A stretch of DNA of 64,000 bases from Vespula vulgaris (taxonomy: Eukaryota > Arthropoda > Insecta > Hymenoptera > Vespidae), in the NCBI RefSeq assembly GCF_905475345.1, contig NC_066609.1, positions 2,632,001 to 2,696,000 on the forward strand. Direction: 5' to 3'. The stretch's first letter is position 1. Every line of letters starts with the position of its first letter. Made by a program: the position numbers and the translations under genes. Below the pieces are notes generated by a model, which ran no database searches, was not told the DNA's origin, and saw only the letters and a program-made list of their open reading frames with translations. Shown in pieces: positions 45,513 through 59,897 of this stretch.

Positions 45513-48500
45513 TCACGCATAATGCGAAGGTGGTACTGATAAATCTTGCAGCACAGCCAATTGTTCTTCTGTAAAATGCTGTGCATGTCCATTCACACCG
45601 GTCCATCCATCATAATGTGTTCTTTTAAAATCGCCAAGTGTTTTTCTTATAGTTGTCTAAAAATGAACAATGTATTTAGAATTTTATTAATATATCTTTG
45701 AAAAACAATAATTATTTGTTTTTATTTTTTCAAATATACTAACTGGTATAGGTTGAGGATCATTTAAATGAAGACCAAGATGTTCAAAAACAGGCGGCAA
45801 ATAATTTGGTATATCATATGGATGTGCACGAATAAATGCACAAAGTCCTAGAACACCTGCATGTCGCAAACGTATTGCATCCAAATTTGCATTCCTTTCT
45901 GCTTCTGTTTTATTGTATATTGCACATTTTTTATGCAATTTTGTTTTTGCTTTCAATTTAAATTTCTCCTGAAATTTTATAATTATACTACATTTATAAC
46001 TTTTGATATTTTTTATGACTTTAATTGAAATATACATTATATTTCTTTATTTAATTATATGCATACGTACTAGTAAAGCCTTTTGTTCTGGAATGAATGC
46101 ACAATGTAATAATCCGCCAAGAACATGTCCAGCTTTTTCTCGTACTTCTAAGCGGTTATCTTCCAATAAATTTAAAACAACTTCTTTGATACAATTAACC
46201 CATTCATCTTTGCTTAGCACAATACTCATGTTATAAAAGATTAAAACTTGAAGAAATTCCAAACAAGTAGCTCTTGCCCACCATGATAAGTGTTTGGACA
46301 TTTTTACAATTGCATCTAAAGCTATTGGCATATCGCTTGGTAATGTAACTGTTTGTGCAAGTACAGCTAACGTTTCGGAACAAATTTTGGTTAATTCTTC
46401 ATCAGTTTCATAATTTTCCATTTGGCAAATAATAGGGAATAATTCGTAAAATCCAGGTAATGTTCCATATTGCGATCTAAACACACTACCTATAATCCAT
46501 CTGCAAATAATTTTAAGCAATCTGATTGCTGCTTCGCGTTCGTTTACATCCAATTTAGAATTTTTGATGGAATCATTAAAATTAACATTAGCCATGTCTG
46601 AGGCTAGAGAGTGTTCTTCCTTGCTAATCAATGCTATAGTGTCTTGAGCAAGTAATTGCAATTTTGGAATTATTTTATCCATAAAATGTTGTGCTCGGGG
46701 CGTTGCTTGATTCGCAAAGGAGTTCGGAAATCTGAGATCTGCTTCAAATACAGTAACTAATAACGATCCTAAGCGTTCCCTTAAATTTCTAAACGGATTT
46801 GTTAATAATCTATTCTCTAAGCGGATAAGTAAACGTTGCATTAATTGAGAAACACGCCATGATTGTTGACTGAGAGTTCTTTGTAAAGCATACAAACGGC
46901 CACATTCTACAAAAGATGATTCAGATTCTCCTAAAGGAGGTTCTTCCATCAAACATTCTAAAAACCAGTGATGTCTATTTGGATCTCTACGTTGTAGGGC
47001 AGTTGCAAAACATGTACTCCAATCTACAACAGTTTCCACTGCTAGATTACTTAATGCTGTTCTTATAATTGGTAACAGTTCATTCCACATTTCACAAGTC
47101 ATTTCAAACGGCCAATGCTTTGCACCTCTGATTATACCCGCAGTAATTTCTGCAGCACATCTTTGATTACTTTCTTGCTTATCTGTAACTAATTTACGCA
47201 AATGTGGCAAAAAGTGTTTTAAGGGAATAATCCCAAGATTGCGAAAAATACTTTTAAATAGGAGACATTTGTAAACGTTAAATTTATCCTTATCCTTTTT
47301 CTCTTCAATACTATAGAATTTAATCAGTTTTTCCACATTCTGAGGATCGTTAAAGAAACGTTCAATCTCCATCTCATGATCTGTTAATTTACGAATTTTA
47401 GGATCAAAACTTGGTTGTTCTGACGATGGTGCATAAACCTCTAATTTTTTTGGCCATATATAATAGCCAGTGTATGGTTGATGAACAAATCTTGGTTCAT
47501 TCCATTGTTCTGATGTCAACGGACGTGTGTCGTAGTCATATTGCAACCACGCATTGTCTGCCCTTTTTCCAGGTATCGCAACATTAAATTTATCTGTAAA
47601 TAATAATTCTTTTTCGCGTTCTTCCTTTATATCAATAGTTATCTACAACAAAACATATCCTATATGAATCTTTCAAGTAATTTTACTATATGATATACAT
47701 TTGTTAAATATTAACAATACCTTTGGATGTTTTCTTTTTTGTTGCTTAAGCATATAAATTACTGTGCGGATTGCAATTTTTCTTTCTTCTAACGAATCAT
47801 GAATCAATGCTTCTAAAAAATATCGCACTATTTTAGGTGAATATATTTGTTCAGGATGAACCAAGCTTTTTATAAAATTCATTGACATTAATCTATGCCT
47901 CCAATGAAGATTTTCTTCTAAAATGGCATTTAATAAATCATCCAAAAGTCCATGATATGCTACTAAATTAGATTCAGAGTGTTCTTTCAATTTTTGTAAA
48001 CCACGTTGAATTTCATTCTCATCGAGTTGCATTAAAGTAGGATATGGAAAAGTATTCCATAATTTAGATGCAGCAATCAAACATCTATCTGGTATTTCAA
48101 GTGTAATAACATAAGTTGGAAAATTATTTTTTACAGTTTCAATTAAATTTTCTTTTAATCGAATCACTGAAAGTTTCTCAGACGGCTTGGAAAGAACAAT
48201 TCTTGGCCATAAAGATCGCAACATATTCCAATCACGTTTGGTCATAATAGGATCATGTTGTGGGCCAAATAAAATATATAGAACTCCCTGTTTTTGGAAA
48301 GAATGAATAAATACGTGGAAAATCACTATTTTTCTTGATCATTAAAGTTTTGTACCTTATAAGCATCATGATGTTCGTCAGTATCTTTTGCCAAAATATC
48401 CATTAAACGAGGGACAATGAATGTATATGAGTATGGGAAGTGTCGAAGCCCATAAAAAAGAATACATTGTGCTTTCGAACGTACATCGGCATATCTGCTA

Positions 48501-51500
48501 GTGGCTAATGCTAGAAGTTCTAACATTATATTTTTATGAGTTTCCGTTAATACGTAAGACTGTACTTGAAGTCGTGCTTCATGCTGAATATCAACACGTT
48601 CTAATATAACGGGTCCTATACGCTTTTTATTTCCCACCAATTTATCATTCAACATACACTGTGCAGCTTGAAAACTTTTACGTCTTCCTTCGTAACTTTC
48701 ATATAAACGCATCTTTCCCAATAGTAAACTATTCCATATCTAAAACAGATTGAAATACATTGATATATTGAAATGATCTGTTATATCTTAATTATTCATT
48801 TAATAATAAATAAATATATATACCTGCACCAAAACAAATAAACTTTTTGTATCATCTTCTGCATTTTTCAGTAATACATATTGTAGATTACTCAAGATCT
48901 CTGTCATATACCGTCTCACATTACTTCCATCAGGCATAACGATTTCTCCTGTGATACCAAGAGTTGGAGTAAATGGTATCCATTCTAAAGATGTTTCGAC
49001 GACAGGAAGTGGAGATTCTTTCCACAATGGTAAAACAGACTCACAGCCTCCAACAATACTGCTTACAATATTCAGACTGGTCAGCAGCTCCTCCCTATAG
49101 TCATTTATCCATTTATGTTATCAGTTGAGGCAGTTTTAGTCTAAATACTTCATATATAAAAAGACGTTCAAGAAGTTATATTTTATAAAACATTTTGCAT
49201 TTGATTTCTGGAAAATGGGGTAAAATTGTTTGTTAGCACAGAGGCTTTCTATTTCTGCATTTAGATGTTGTCAAGAAATATATAAATACTAATAAAAATT
49301 ATAAAAGGAACATACCGTGTTAATGAATTCCAATCATGGCAGTATTTTTGTAATTTTTCTATTTCTTGCGGCAAATATTTGGTGAATATTTGTTGAATCG
49401 TTGCAATTTCTTCTTTCCCAGGAACGTACCACTTAATGCGTAAAGAGTCAATATCTATTGCTTGACCCCAATCTCTTGTGTAAGGATACTCTGGATCATT
49501 GTAATCCCTCTCGACAGTTCGGAATTGGCAGAAGATAACAGTGGATAATGACGTAAGCAAATTTTTAAGTATGCGACATGCAAGCTTGCTTCCTTCTCTC
49601 GATCTTAACAATAACACTTGATCAAGAACTTTCAAGAAAGTATTTATATGTGGTAATAAATTATGACCTGGTGTTTCAGCAACTGCAGATAGTAGAAGCA
49701 TTGCATATAATAAACGATTATCTAAATTTTCTTCTTTGATGACATCCTCTCCTTCATTAATTATGTCTAATATCGTTTGAGATAATAAAGGTACTAGAGC
49801 ACGTAGTGTATCCTGACCATTAACTCGTACAAAAATTCGACAAAGTACAGCTACTAGTTGGCCAGCGATTTTTGTTTCTAAAATACGTTCAGTCACGAAT
49901 GTACGTAACTTATGTAAAGCACTGAGAAAAATTGCATTACTAGTTTTAAGTAATAAAGTCGAGCACACTCCTTCTAACACCGTTTCTGCTGTAGTTTCTA
50001 ATTTACTCTTCCCATCACCAGCACGATTTTCAGGTCTTACAAATTCTAATGAACTACAATCTATGAAGGTAAAAACCCTATCTAAGAATTGCAAAATAAA
50101 ATCTTCAAAACGCGATGTTGTTTCACAAATTAATCTCTCTTCTTCGTCCGCTATTGCAGGTGATCTAGACGAATCCACAATGGGTATCATAATGGCATAT
50201 ACAGAAATTAAACGAAATGTAACAAAACACTTTCCTATATCATTTGGATCTATGCCTGGCAGAGAAGAAAAAAGAAGAGGTAGTACGTGCATTGGACCTT
50301 CTGGATATGTATATCCTACAAAAAAAAGAATATATATATAAGAATATATATATATATATTAGAAAGTATTAATAATATTCTAATAACACAATGATAACTA
50401 CATAACACGATGATATTACCTTTATTTATATTTCTAGATCCTTGTACCATGGGTCTAGCTACAGCTACCATACAAATCATTGCTGCTGTAAGTTTGTGAG
50501 GTTCTGTAAGAGAATCTAATGTAGAATACATCCTCTCTAGAACTTGTGGTATTACTAAGCTAGGTCTCATAGTAGCAAGATGTTGTAAAGCATGACAAGT
50601 ATCATTAGCACTTAATTTGCTAAACATTGCTGTCATAGCTACTGGCATCATACTCTTAACAAAAATGTTAATATCTTCATCACTTAATTTGTACTCATCA
50701 GGAATTGGTGTTTCCCAAGTTGGCTTAGCGTATCGTTCTCTACAATTGCATATTAATAAAAAAATGTACTTTTTCAGTTTTCAATCTATATCAAGCACTG
50801 CCTTAAAACAGGTAAATTTATATATTAATTTATTATTTAATTAATATACTTACTTATGAACACGTAAAATAAAGCGGTATGGTAATTTTGTAAGCAATTC
50901 TTTCAATTTTCCAGACCATCTACCGATATTCGCTGCATGAAAATATGTTTCTATAGTCTTCAGAAATTTTTCAAGATACATTTGTGCACTGGATTTATTA
51001 CCCTGCAAATATTAGAGAAATAATAAATTTATTATAAAATACTATCACTAATTATTCGTATTTTTATCTACTATAAAATAGTATTTTACCAGAACTGATA
51101 CTATCCATATAGCAATAGGTAGCATTTCTATTTTATGACTTTTAATGCTTTGTGTTTGTTTATATGATACAGGTAAATTTAAACAACGCACAAATCTGGT
51201 AAACATAAGAGGTATATATGGTTCCCAGTTAATATAACCAATATTTGCAAATGCTAATTTAGCCATTAACCACATTATTTCATTTTCCCATTGTGGTCCA
51301 TTATGGCAGACTTCCCACAATGTCATAAATTCATTGAACCATAATTCGTGTCCAAATGAATGATACTCTGGAGATAAGTGTACTGGTAAAAAATATTCTA
51401 ATGTTTTAAAGGTATTAGACATAGTGACTACATCAAATGGACATATCATAGGCCTCAATTCATCCAAGATTTCTTGCGTTGCATTTAACTAAACAAAAAA

Positions 51501-52460
51501 TAATCATAAGTACACGCATTTAATTATTGTTCAGTTTTTATATTAAAAAACAGAATTCTCTTACTGGAAAATAAATTTTTGCAGAATGTATTAAAGAGTT
51601 TAATGTGCATCCTAAAAATGGAAAGTAACGGAACATTCCTATGGATGATTCTGCGCTCATTCGTACTCTTTGATTTAACTCATACAAAGGTCTCCATGGA
51701 AGTTCTAAATCATTTGGAGAAAGTAATTCTTTCTTTCTAGAAAAAGATCATCCATGTGATAAATAATAATTAAATTATTAAGTAATTCCTCAAGTTTCTT
51801 TAACTAACTCTAATTATAGGAATACTTACTTTAATAATAAAATTAAAGTAGACCCAAATTTGTTGATTAAGAATGGATCAAGATTTGGTATAATAATTAG
51901 TTCATACATTAATTTAATAAAGTATATATGATCTTCTTTGCTGAACTTCATACCATATATCTTTATATATCTAAACAAAAAATATATATATATTTTTTTT
52001 TAGATTAATGTTAATATAAAAAGACCAACTGCTAATAAGAATAGATAAAAATAACATATAAAATGTTAATAAATTAAATTTATAATATGATTCGGGATAA
52101 TGTTAAATATGTTATATCTCTTTTACCATATGATAAAATATATTATAGATATAATATGATATATATGAATGTATATTTAAAAACGTGTTAGGACACATGA
52201 ACTTTTCAAGAATAATTTACAAAGAAGAAGAGTAAAATATACTATATTTTCTATTGTAAACCTTACTTGCATAATCTGGTGGTCCAGAAACTACATCCTG
52301 GTTGCATTTCACGGTACATAATAGCTCGTCCTAAATTTCCTTTAATTTCAGATAACAATACTTGAGATTCATTTTCTAAATCCTTTGCATATGGTAGTAA
52401 TTTATTGTAAATAAGTTCTTTTTGATATTTATGATTTGTGATATTTGTATCGGAATTCAT
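45513..52460 (-). CDS. PSME4: Proteasome activator complex subunit 4 (PA200 / PSME4)
   Basis: Thirteen minus-strand exons: 52460-52267, 51970-51830, 51736-51565, 51488-51090, 51002-50854, 50739-50420, 50315-49316, 49094-48824, 48739-48356, 48287-47721, 47642-46071, 45968-45744, 45656-45513. They give 1845 residues in continuous phase, matching the family's ~1840. PA200 is a HEAT-like solenoid that caps the 20S proteasome and favours degradation of acetylated histones in nucleus and testis. Landmarks are YNKLLPYAKDLENES, GRKFSKED-type YGMKFSKEDH, ELPWRPLYEL, CPFDVVTM, GYINWEPYIPLMFTR, TMRPSLVIPQVLERMY, PEGPMHVLPLLFSSLPGIDPND, SIFRNLGIIPLKHFLPHL, IIRGAKHWPFE and RLRHAGVLGLCAFI. The C-terminus ends HYA, comparable to the YYA tail that opens the 20S gate. 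The gene is complete and compact, with introns mostly under 250 bases. Confidence 0.97.
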
Positions 52461-53555
52461 CTTTGAATCATATATATAATAAATATACTCTTTGTCTATT
52501 ATTGCGAATTTCTTATTCCTTAATTGAAAAGATGTAAAGATTAATCACAGAACTACTCTCTGAAAGAGCACACAATACAATACAGTATCACGATATTGTG
52601 TCAATTACAACTTGCTTATTCCTATTCATTTTCATCAAGTCATGTTTTTCATGGTAGGAGCCATACTTAATATTTTAGGTTGGTAAAGATATCTCTTGAT
52701 ATGACAAAGCTGCCACTATATAAATTACAAAAAAATTAAAACTATTATTAATGCTATGTATGTAACGAAATATACAATATGTCTGACAAATATAGAAAAT
52801 CTTTTCCTTCGTTTTTATATTATAACGTTATTACTAATTCAATGAAAATCGAATACAGTATATAAAAATATTAAAGATCTAACTAAAGATTTCTATTTAA
52901 ACAATTAAAGTTTAAATCAGAATGGATCATAATACTTAGGGTAATTTTATTTGTTATCATGATTGGCTGAATGAACTAGTTATTTTAAGGAAATAAATTG
53001 GACATATTTCTGTAAGGAAAATGATAAAAATCATGCTGTTGTTTATCTCTAAGATTGTTAAAAAGAATCCTTATATTTTTTTAAATGATATAAAATAAAA
53101 AATTAATACACACACATATACATACTTTACAACTATGTAGAATTACGTAATTAATATTTTTTTTTTTTTTACAATCTTAACAAAAATATTGCTTTACAAC
53201 AAAAATATATGTGTGATAAAATGTTATCAAATTTATATTTATAACTACTGCAATGTGAATGTTACATATATACCATATGGTAGTACACATGTATGTACGT
53301 ATTTCATGCAGTGAGATGCAATGGTAAACAGTAGATACTTCAAATACATAGCATATAACAAAGCATTTTAAATAAGTATTCCACTTTTTATTATTCGTAT
53401 TATTAGTGAGTTTATGTGTGTATGGTACTTAATTTTATATATTAATTTACAAAAATATTTTAAGTGAAATTTATTATACCACCTAAAAAAGGTTAATTTA
53501 AAAATCTGTCAAAGATAAGTTATTCAATGTGAATTTATCATTAGAAAAATATAAT
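52461..53555. promoter_or_regulatory. Divergent intergenic region between PSME4 (-) and alpha-mannosidase II (+)
   Basis: 1.1 kb between two start codons pointing away from each other; both promoters and 5' UTRs should lie here. Uniformly AT-rich with a T run at about 53158-53170. No coding exon or confident promoter element is seen. Confidence 0.4.
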
Positions 53556-56500
53556 ATGAAGACAAGGAAAACTTTTGCCATTCTTGGAGCAGGATTAATT
53601 CTTGCTTGCTGTCTAATGACATATTTAATGATGGATTTAACATTTTTTCCTCCTGGACAGGATACCAAACTATCTATGCAAGATGTAAATTTATACAAAT
53701 TTTTTTTTTATTAAGTTAATATATATTATTATCATATATTGTATAAAATATAAATTTATATGGGATTTATATATTTACTTCTTTTAGAATCAATGGCTAC
53801 ATTTTGAAAGTAGATTAGCAAAATTAGAAAAAGATTTTAATAAACATCATGAAGCTATGAATGCTCTTCAAGAAGCAGCAAAAATGAAACAAAACTTAGT
53901 ACCAGTAATAAAACCATTAAATAATCATGAACAATCAGGTCCAATCCAAAATCATATAGAAAAATTATCCAAATGCAATTTTAATATAAATCGAACACCA
54001 GAAGTTGATATTCAAATGTTAGATTTATATAGAATATTGGACTTTGATAATCCAGATGGTGGAGTTTGGAAACAAGGATGGAATATCAAATATAATAAAG
54101 AACAATGGCATCGTAATAGAAAACTGAAAGTCTTTGTTATTCCGCATTCACACAATGATCCAGGATGGTTGAATACATTTGAAAAATATTATACTTCTCA
54201 AACAAGGAATATATTAAATAACATGGTAACAAAATTAGCAGAAGACAAACGACGTAAATTTATCTGGGCAGAAGTTTCATTTTTTAAGCTGTGGTGGGAT
54301 GAACAATCAAAGGTAACACGTGATTTAGTCAGAAGCTTAATTCATGATGGTCAATTGGAAATAGTATCAGGTGGATGGGTTATGCCAGATGAATCTGTCT
54401 CTCACTGGGTTGCTCAACTTGCACAACTAACAGAGGGACATCAATGGTTAAAGTATAATTTAGATTATGTACCAAATTCAGGATGGGCAATTGATCCATT
54501 TGGACTTTCTCCAACTATGCCATACTTATTAAAAGGAGCTGGGTTAAATAATTTACTGATACAAAGAGTTCATTATTCAGTTAAAAAAAAATTGGCTAAA
54601 GAAAAAAATTTAGAATTTCGATGGAGACAGTTATGGGACAATGATGGCACAACAGAATTGTTTACTCATATGATGCCATTTTATAGTTATGATATACCTC
54701 ATACATGTGGACCAGATCCAAAAATATGTTGTCAATTTGATTTTTATAGACTTCCTAATTTTGGTTTGACATGTCCATGGAAAATAAATCCACGAGCCAT
54801 AACAAAGGCAAATATAGTAGAAAGAGCTATGTTGCTATTAGATCAATACCGTAAGAAGTCTCAGCTTTTTAAAACTAATGTATTATTAGTACCATTGGGA
54901 GATGACTTTAGATATACACATGTTACTGAATGGGATGCTCAATTCAATAACTATCAATATCTTTTTGATTATTTAAATCAAAATCAAAAACTAAATGTTG
55001 AAATACAATTTGGAACATTGAGTGATTATTTTGATGCTGTAAGAGATAAACATAATTTAGAAGATTTCCCTACTTTATCTGGAGATTTTTTTACCTATTC
55101 TGATAGAGATGATCACTATTGGAGTGGTTATTACACATCAAGGTATATTATCATTATATATCATATTATAGATAATATCTTGATATTATTAACAAAATGT
55201 ATTTTATCTCTATTTAAATGATAATATTTTTTTAGACCTTTCCATAAACGATTAGATCGTGTATTATTAGGTTCTTTAAGGGCATCTGAAATCTTGACTA
55301 CAATAGCATGGGCTAAAGGCATTTATCATTTAGCTGAAGGAAACATAGCTCTTCGGTTGAGTAATGCCAGAATGTGGCACTCCTTATTTCAACATCATGA
55401 TGGTGTTAGTGGAACGGCTAGAGATAATGTAGTTATAGATTATGCTCAAAAAATGATATTAGCCTTAAATAATACTGCACATGTACTGCAACAATCTGTT
55501 ATGCATTTATTAAAAACTTCTGAAGGATCAACAATTGATCAAGAAGCCCACTACCTTTCATTGGATGAGACTAGGTTCGAAAACAGATACTTATTCCTAG
55601 TTAGTATCTTTTGCTGTTTGTAGAGGTTGTAAGGTTCTTATTACACATACACTATAATTTAATCATTATAATTTTTATAATTACTTAATGAAATCGCCAA
55701 TAATTTAGTTTAATTCAGTTCTATGTTTTATTATTAAAGATCACATCATACTAGTCCTGGTGAAAAACATATACTTATACTTGGAGATGAAAATCCCAAA
55801 AGAAAAGTTATATTATACAATCCTTGTTCAAGACAAAGAAAAAAAATACAAACTTTAATCGTTTCAACACCTTTCGTTAAAGTTACTGATCATACTGGAC
55901 AATTAGTAAAATCTCAAATATCACCAGTTTGGGTTGGACCTGCTGCTCTATCGGCTGCCAGATATGAACTATCTTTTCTAGTAACTGTACCAGGATTTGG
56001 ACTTACTACATATATAATACATGCTCTTCGTCAGCAAACATTTCCTCCGTAAGTAGAAAATACATGTGAAAAATAAAATCATGAGAGAAAGTGGTTTAAA
56101 ATGCTTTGTTAATCTATAATTTTACAGAGATGTTTATGTAGCAAATGTCACAATTTTTAATACCGATATACCAGTTTCAACAGTGCCTGGTTTTTCTCAT
56201 ATGCAAGTACAACCTCTTGCACAAGAATTTTCTATATCTCAGAAGATTGAACTATCTGCGTCATTTGGAAAATCTGGTTTCTTAAAAGCTTTAAGAGTTG
56301 ACAATGTTACATTTCCTGTTCATTTAGAATTTGTTAAATATGGCACCAGAGGTTCTGGTAAAGATAAAAGTGGTGCCTATTTATTTTTGCCGGATAAGCC
56401 AGATCCAGATTTGATATTTATGGATAATAAGCACATTATTCACTTAGTAACAGGTCCTATTTTATCAAAAGTTTTTGTAGAATTACCATATGTACGTCAT

Positions 56501-57659
56501 ACTTGCATACTATATAATTCACCTGGTAATGATGGCGTCGGATTACATATACTGAATGAAGTTGATATAACAGAAACACAAAATTATGAACTTGCAATGA
56601 GATTAAACACCGATATAATGTCTGGAGATCAGTTTTTTACTGATTTAAATGGTCTTGGTGTACGTATTTAAAAGGATATCTTAAATATTTTTATATTTTT
56701 AATAATGAATTATATATATATAAAACTTTAATGATTTTAGATAATTAGACGCCAGAGATTTCCTAAATTACCTACACAAGCAAATTATTATCCAATGGCT
56801 GCAAATGCATATATTGAAGATAAACATAAAAGATTAACAGTTATAACAGCACAACCATTAGGGGTAGCTTCTATGGCATCAGGACAAATAGAGGTAATTT
56901 ATATTTATTATAAGTTATTATATTATGTGTATAATATATATGTGTAAATAAATTATAAAAACCTATAAGAGAGTATAAAAAAAAATTTCTTTATAAGAAT
57001 AAGTATGACCAGTAAATGGTTAAAATATATTGTAGTAAAATAATTTAATATGAATGCTAATTCTTGATATTACGCTGCAGATTATGCAAGATCGAAGACT
57101 GCTTCATGATGATAACAGAGGATTAGGTCAAGGAGTAACAGATAATTTAGTAACTAACCACTTATTTACATTAGTACTTGAAAAGAAGAGATTAAATTGT
57201 CCTGCATCATCTACTGGTCATCCTGCAGGTCTGTTATCTGTGGCTGCACATTTAGCTTCAGAAGAATTATTATATCCAGTAATAGCAATACACCCTCATA
57301 ATACATTGCCATATAATTTGCAAGCACACTTTTCTCCACTACGTTATGATCTTCCCATAAACTTAAACATTATTAGTTTAAGAGTTTTGTTTATTCCTGA
57401 AGGAGCTGGTAAAGGTATTGGTATGGTTTTACATCGAACAGCATTAGATGTTTGTTGGGGATCAGAGGCTTATTTACAACAATTCAATATCTCCAATTCG
57501 GGAAAAATCGATGTATCATTTCTAAATTATTTGAAAGATATGACAGTCAGTAAAGCTCCTCTTACATTTTATGATGTTGGTTCATTTCTTAAATCGTCGA
57601 TTGTTACTTTGTGTCCGAATGAAATATTGTCTATTCTATTTCATAAAACACAATATTAA
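53556..57659 (+). CDS. Golgi alpha-mannosidase II (glycoside hydrolase family 38)
   Basis: Seven exons, 53556-53684, 53788-55142, 55236-55574, 55740-56048, 56128-56659, 56741-56893 and 57081-57659, give 1131 residues, normal for the family (1100-1150). The chosen ATG gives the short basic cytoplasmic tail MKTRK followed by the signal anchor FAILGAGLILACCLMTYLMM of a type II Golgi protein. The GH38 domain has VIPHSHNDPGWLNTFEKYY (zinc-binding His and Asp), SGGWVMPDE, GWAIDPFGLSPTMPYLLKGAG with the nucleophile Asp, and HHDGVSGTA. The C-terminal beta domains follow, with RRLLHDDNRGLGQGV. The enzyme removes two mannoses from GlcNAcMan5GlcNAc2 during N-glycan maturation. This is the alpha-Man-IIa/MAN2A type rather than the lysosomal enzyme, because of the anchor and stem. 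Its stop is only 31 bases from the stop of NAA40 on the other strand. Confidence 0.95.
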
Positions 57660-57690
57660 AATGAAAGCATATTTATTGTAGAAAATGTTT

Positions 57691-58857
57691 TCACGTGGCA
57701 GGAATTAAAACCTGTTTACTTAAAATAACATAATCTTTCTTCTCTGACTCCAGTGGGCTAGTGTTGTCCAGTTTAAAACTACAAAAGAATAATTCAAGAA
57801 ATATATCAACAATTTTTTATAAACTCACATGCTTATCATATAAACTTATCTAATAAGAAAGAAAATTTTAATGATAAGGCTAATATATCTTTGAGTAAAA
57901 ATATATATAGATATTTATAATTAATTAATAGACGTTAAATTAATTAATGAAATTTCTGTACAATTATACTTAAAACAAGCTTTTTCAAAGTACAATTATT
58001 TTGTACTCAGCATTAAATATAGACTTTAACTTAATTTAAGAAATAGATTACATAATTGAATAATTGTTATATCGTATAATTTAATAAGCTTAAGTCTACC
58101 TCAAGCCTTATATTGTAAGCTATATCTAAAATAATATTTGTGATTTTAGTTCATATCTTTTCTTTGTATTTTATTTATAGAAGACTTGATAAATAATAAA
58201 TAAAATAAGTAATATATAGTTAAAATACGAAAAATATCTTATTACCCAAGTGTGTAGAAGAACTGTAATGCTGGTAGATTATTTTTTAATACTGTTAATA
58301 CTACTTTTTGCATTTTATATTTTGATGCCATAGATTCAAGAGCTTGCATCATAAAACGACCAAGGCCTTTACCTCTTGCTGATTCTTCTAATTGTAATTC
58401 ATAACTTAATAGATAAATATAATATTTTTAATACATTTTTGTCCGTTATACTATAATAATAATTTATATGTTTATATACTTACCAATATAGCACTTCAAC
58501 TTTGTAATCTATATCAAAACGAAAATGAGAAAATCCTATAAATTTGTTATTACTAGATGCTATCAAATACCAAGCTGTTGGTTCTGTTAATTCTTTTTGT
58601 TTAGCAATTGCATCCCATCCCCAACTAGATTGTTCATACAAATTTTTCATATTTCTTTCCATAATATCAAATATCCAAAGCCGACATTCAGATGATGCCT
58701 CTTTAGCTTTAACACAATTTAAATTCACAATATATTCATTTTTTCCTACGTATGTATGATACATTTCAAGCATTTCAAATGGATCTTTCATAGAATTAAC
58801 TTTATTTATAATGCATTTAGCACGTGCTAGTTTTTGTACTTTTGAACGCCGTTTCAT
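57691..58857 (-). CDS. NAA40: N-alpha-acetyltransferase 40 (NAA40 / NatD)
   Basis: Three minus-strand exons, 58857-58484, 58404-58246 and 57778-57691, give 206 residues. It is a GNAT fold with NatD landmarks: NLYEQSSWGWDAIAKQKELTEPTAWYLIAS, FSHFRFDIDYKVEVLYCYELQLEESARGKGLG (the ARGKGLG turn binds acetyl-CoA), KYKMQKVVLTVLKNN and FYTLGFKLDNTSP. NatD acetylates the N-terminal serine of histones H2A and H4. The Cys-rich tail seen in vertebrates is absent; the protein ends KQVLIPAT. The start is taken at the first ATG of the exon (MKRRSKVQK). That exon opens at an acceptor 21 bases upstream and stays open (NRPAAK) to it, so a further coding exon giving a longer N-terminus is possible but was not found. 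Confidence 0.92.
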
Positions 58858-59897
58858 TTTTGCTGCTGGCCTGTTCTACAATAATAAAATATATTAGTTA
58901 AATAATTTTTATATTAGATAATATATACATGCAATAAAAAAATAATGTTTAATTCATAATAAAAATATTTAATAAGATTAAACATTTTAAAAAACTTTTT
59001 CTTTCTTATAGTTATTATATATTATAAATTTTATAAATTACTATGTATAAAGTTATATTATATACACATCATGATGTATAAATAAAAATTAATTAAATTG
59101 ATTGATACAATTATAAAGTACTTCTAATTTGTGTTATATCGCACACACAATAATAACACTACTGCACGATGTAAGAGCAAAAACTATCCTATAAGATAAA
59201 AACATATATAGTTTGATTAGAACTACGAGAAAATTTAAATTTTATATTTCAAAATTTCAAAGAGTTTTTATATAATAATGATTGTATTATCATAGCAATA
59301 AAATTAAACATTGTAATTTGAGTTATTAGTAAAACATCTCAGTAAAAACATAATATATGAAGTAATTGTATCAATAGCATTAATCATTACTAACCTCTTC
59401 AAAATGTAACGTCTTCTAAGTTTTATGATATCAATAATGTCGAAGTGAACATATTGTAATTGATACTGGCAGTTTCGTTCACTTAGTTATTTTATAATTA
59501 AAAAAAAAACAAAAAGGTTCGTGTAATGAAAATTCACTCGTTTTATGATAAAATATATTATTATCAGTATTAATTAAACAGTTAAAAAGAAGTAGTTATG
59601 TGAGATTTCATTAGCATTGCCGAAATATGATATACAAGTTTTATTCCAGTTGTTAAAAATAATTGCGAGTAATTTAGAAATATTATATTATTTTATAAGA
59701 AATATTTGCAGATTTCATATTTTTTCTATTACTTCGAAAGAGAGATGTGTGCTTTATTATAGGTTAAGAATATTTGTGTTTATTTTATCAACATAATGAT
59801 GTAACGTAGTTGAAGATAGACCTAGTTTTATTACTACTACTGATTACTGTGCGAATATTTCTTTAAATTGTTTCAGGCATTTTTAATTAAATAAGCA
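58858..59897. promoter_or_regulatory. Divergent intergenic region between NAA40 (-) and TatD-family gene (+)
   Basis: About 1 kb, AT-rich. A splice donor-like AAGAG/GTTAGT on the minus strand near 59394-59400 and the acceptor TTGTAG just before the NAA40 exon suggest a non-coding 5' exon for NAA40. On the plus strand TTGTTTCAG ends at about 59876, so the TatD gene probably also has a spliced leader. No other gene is seen. Confidence 0.45.
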
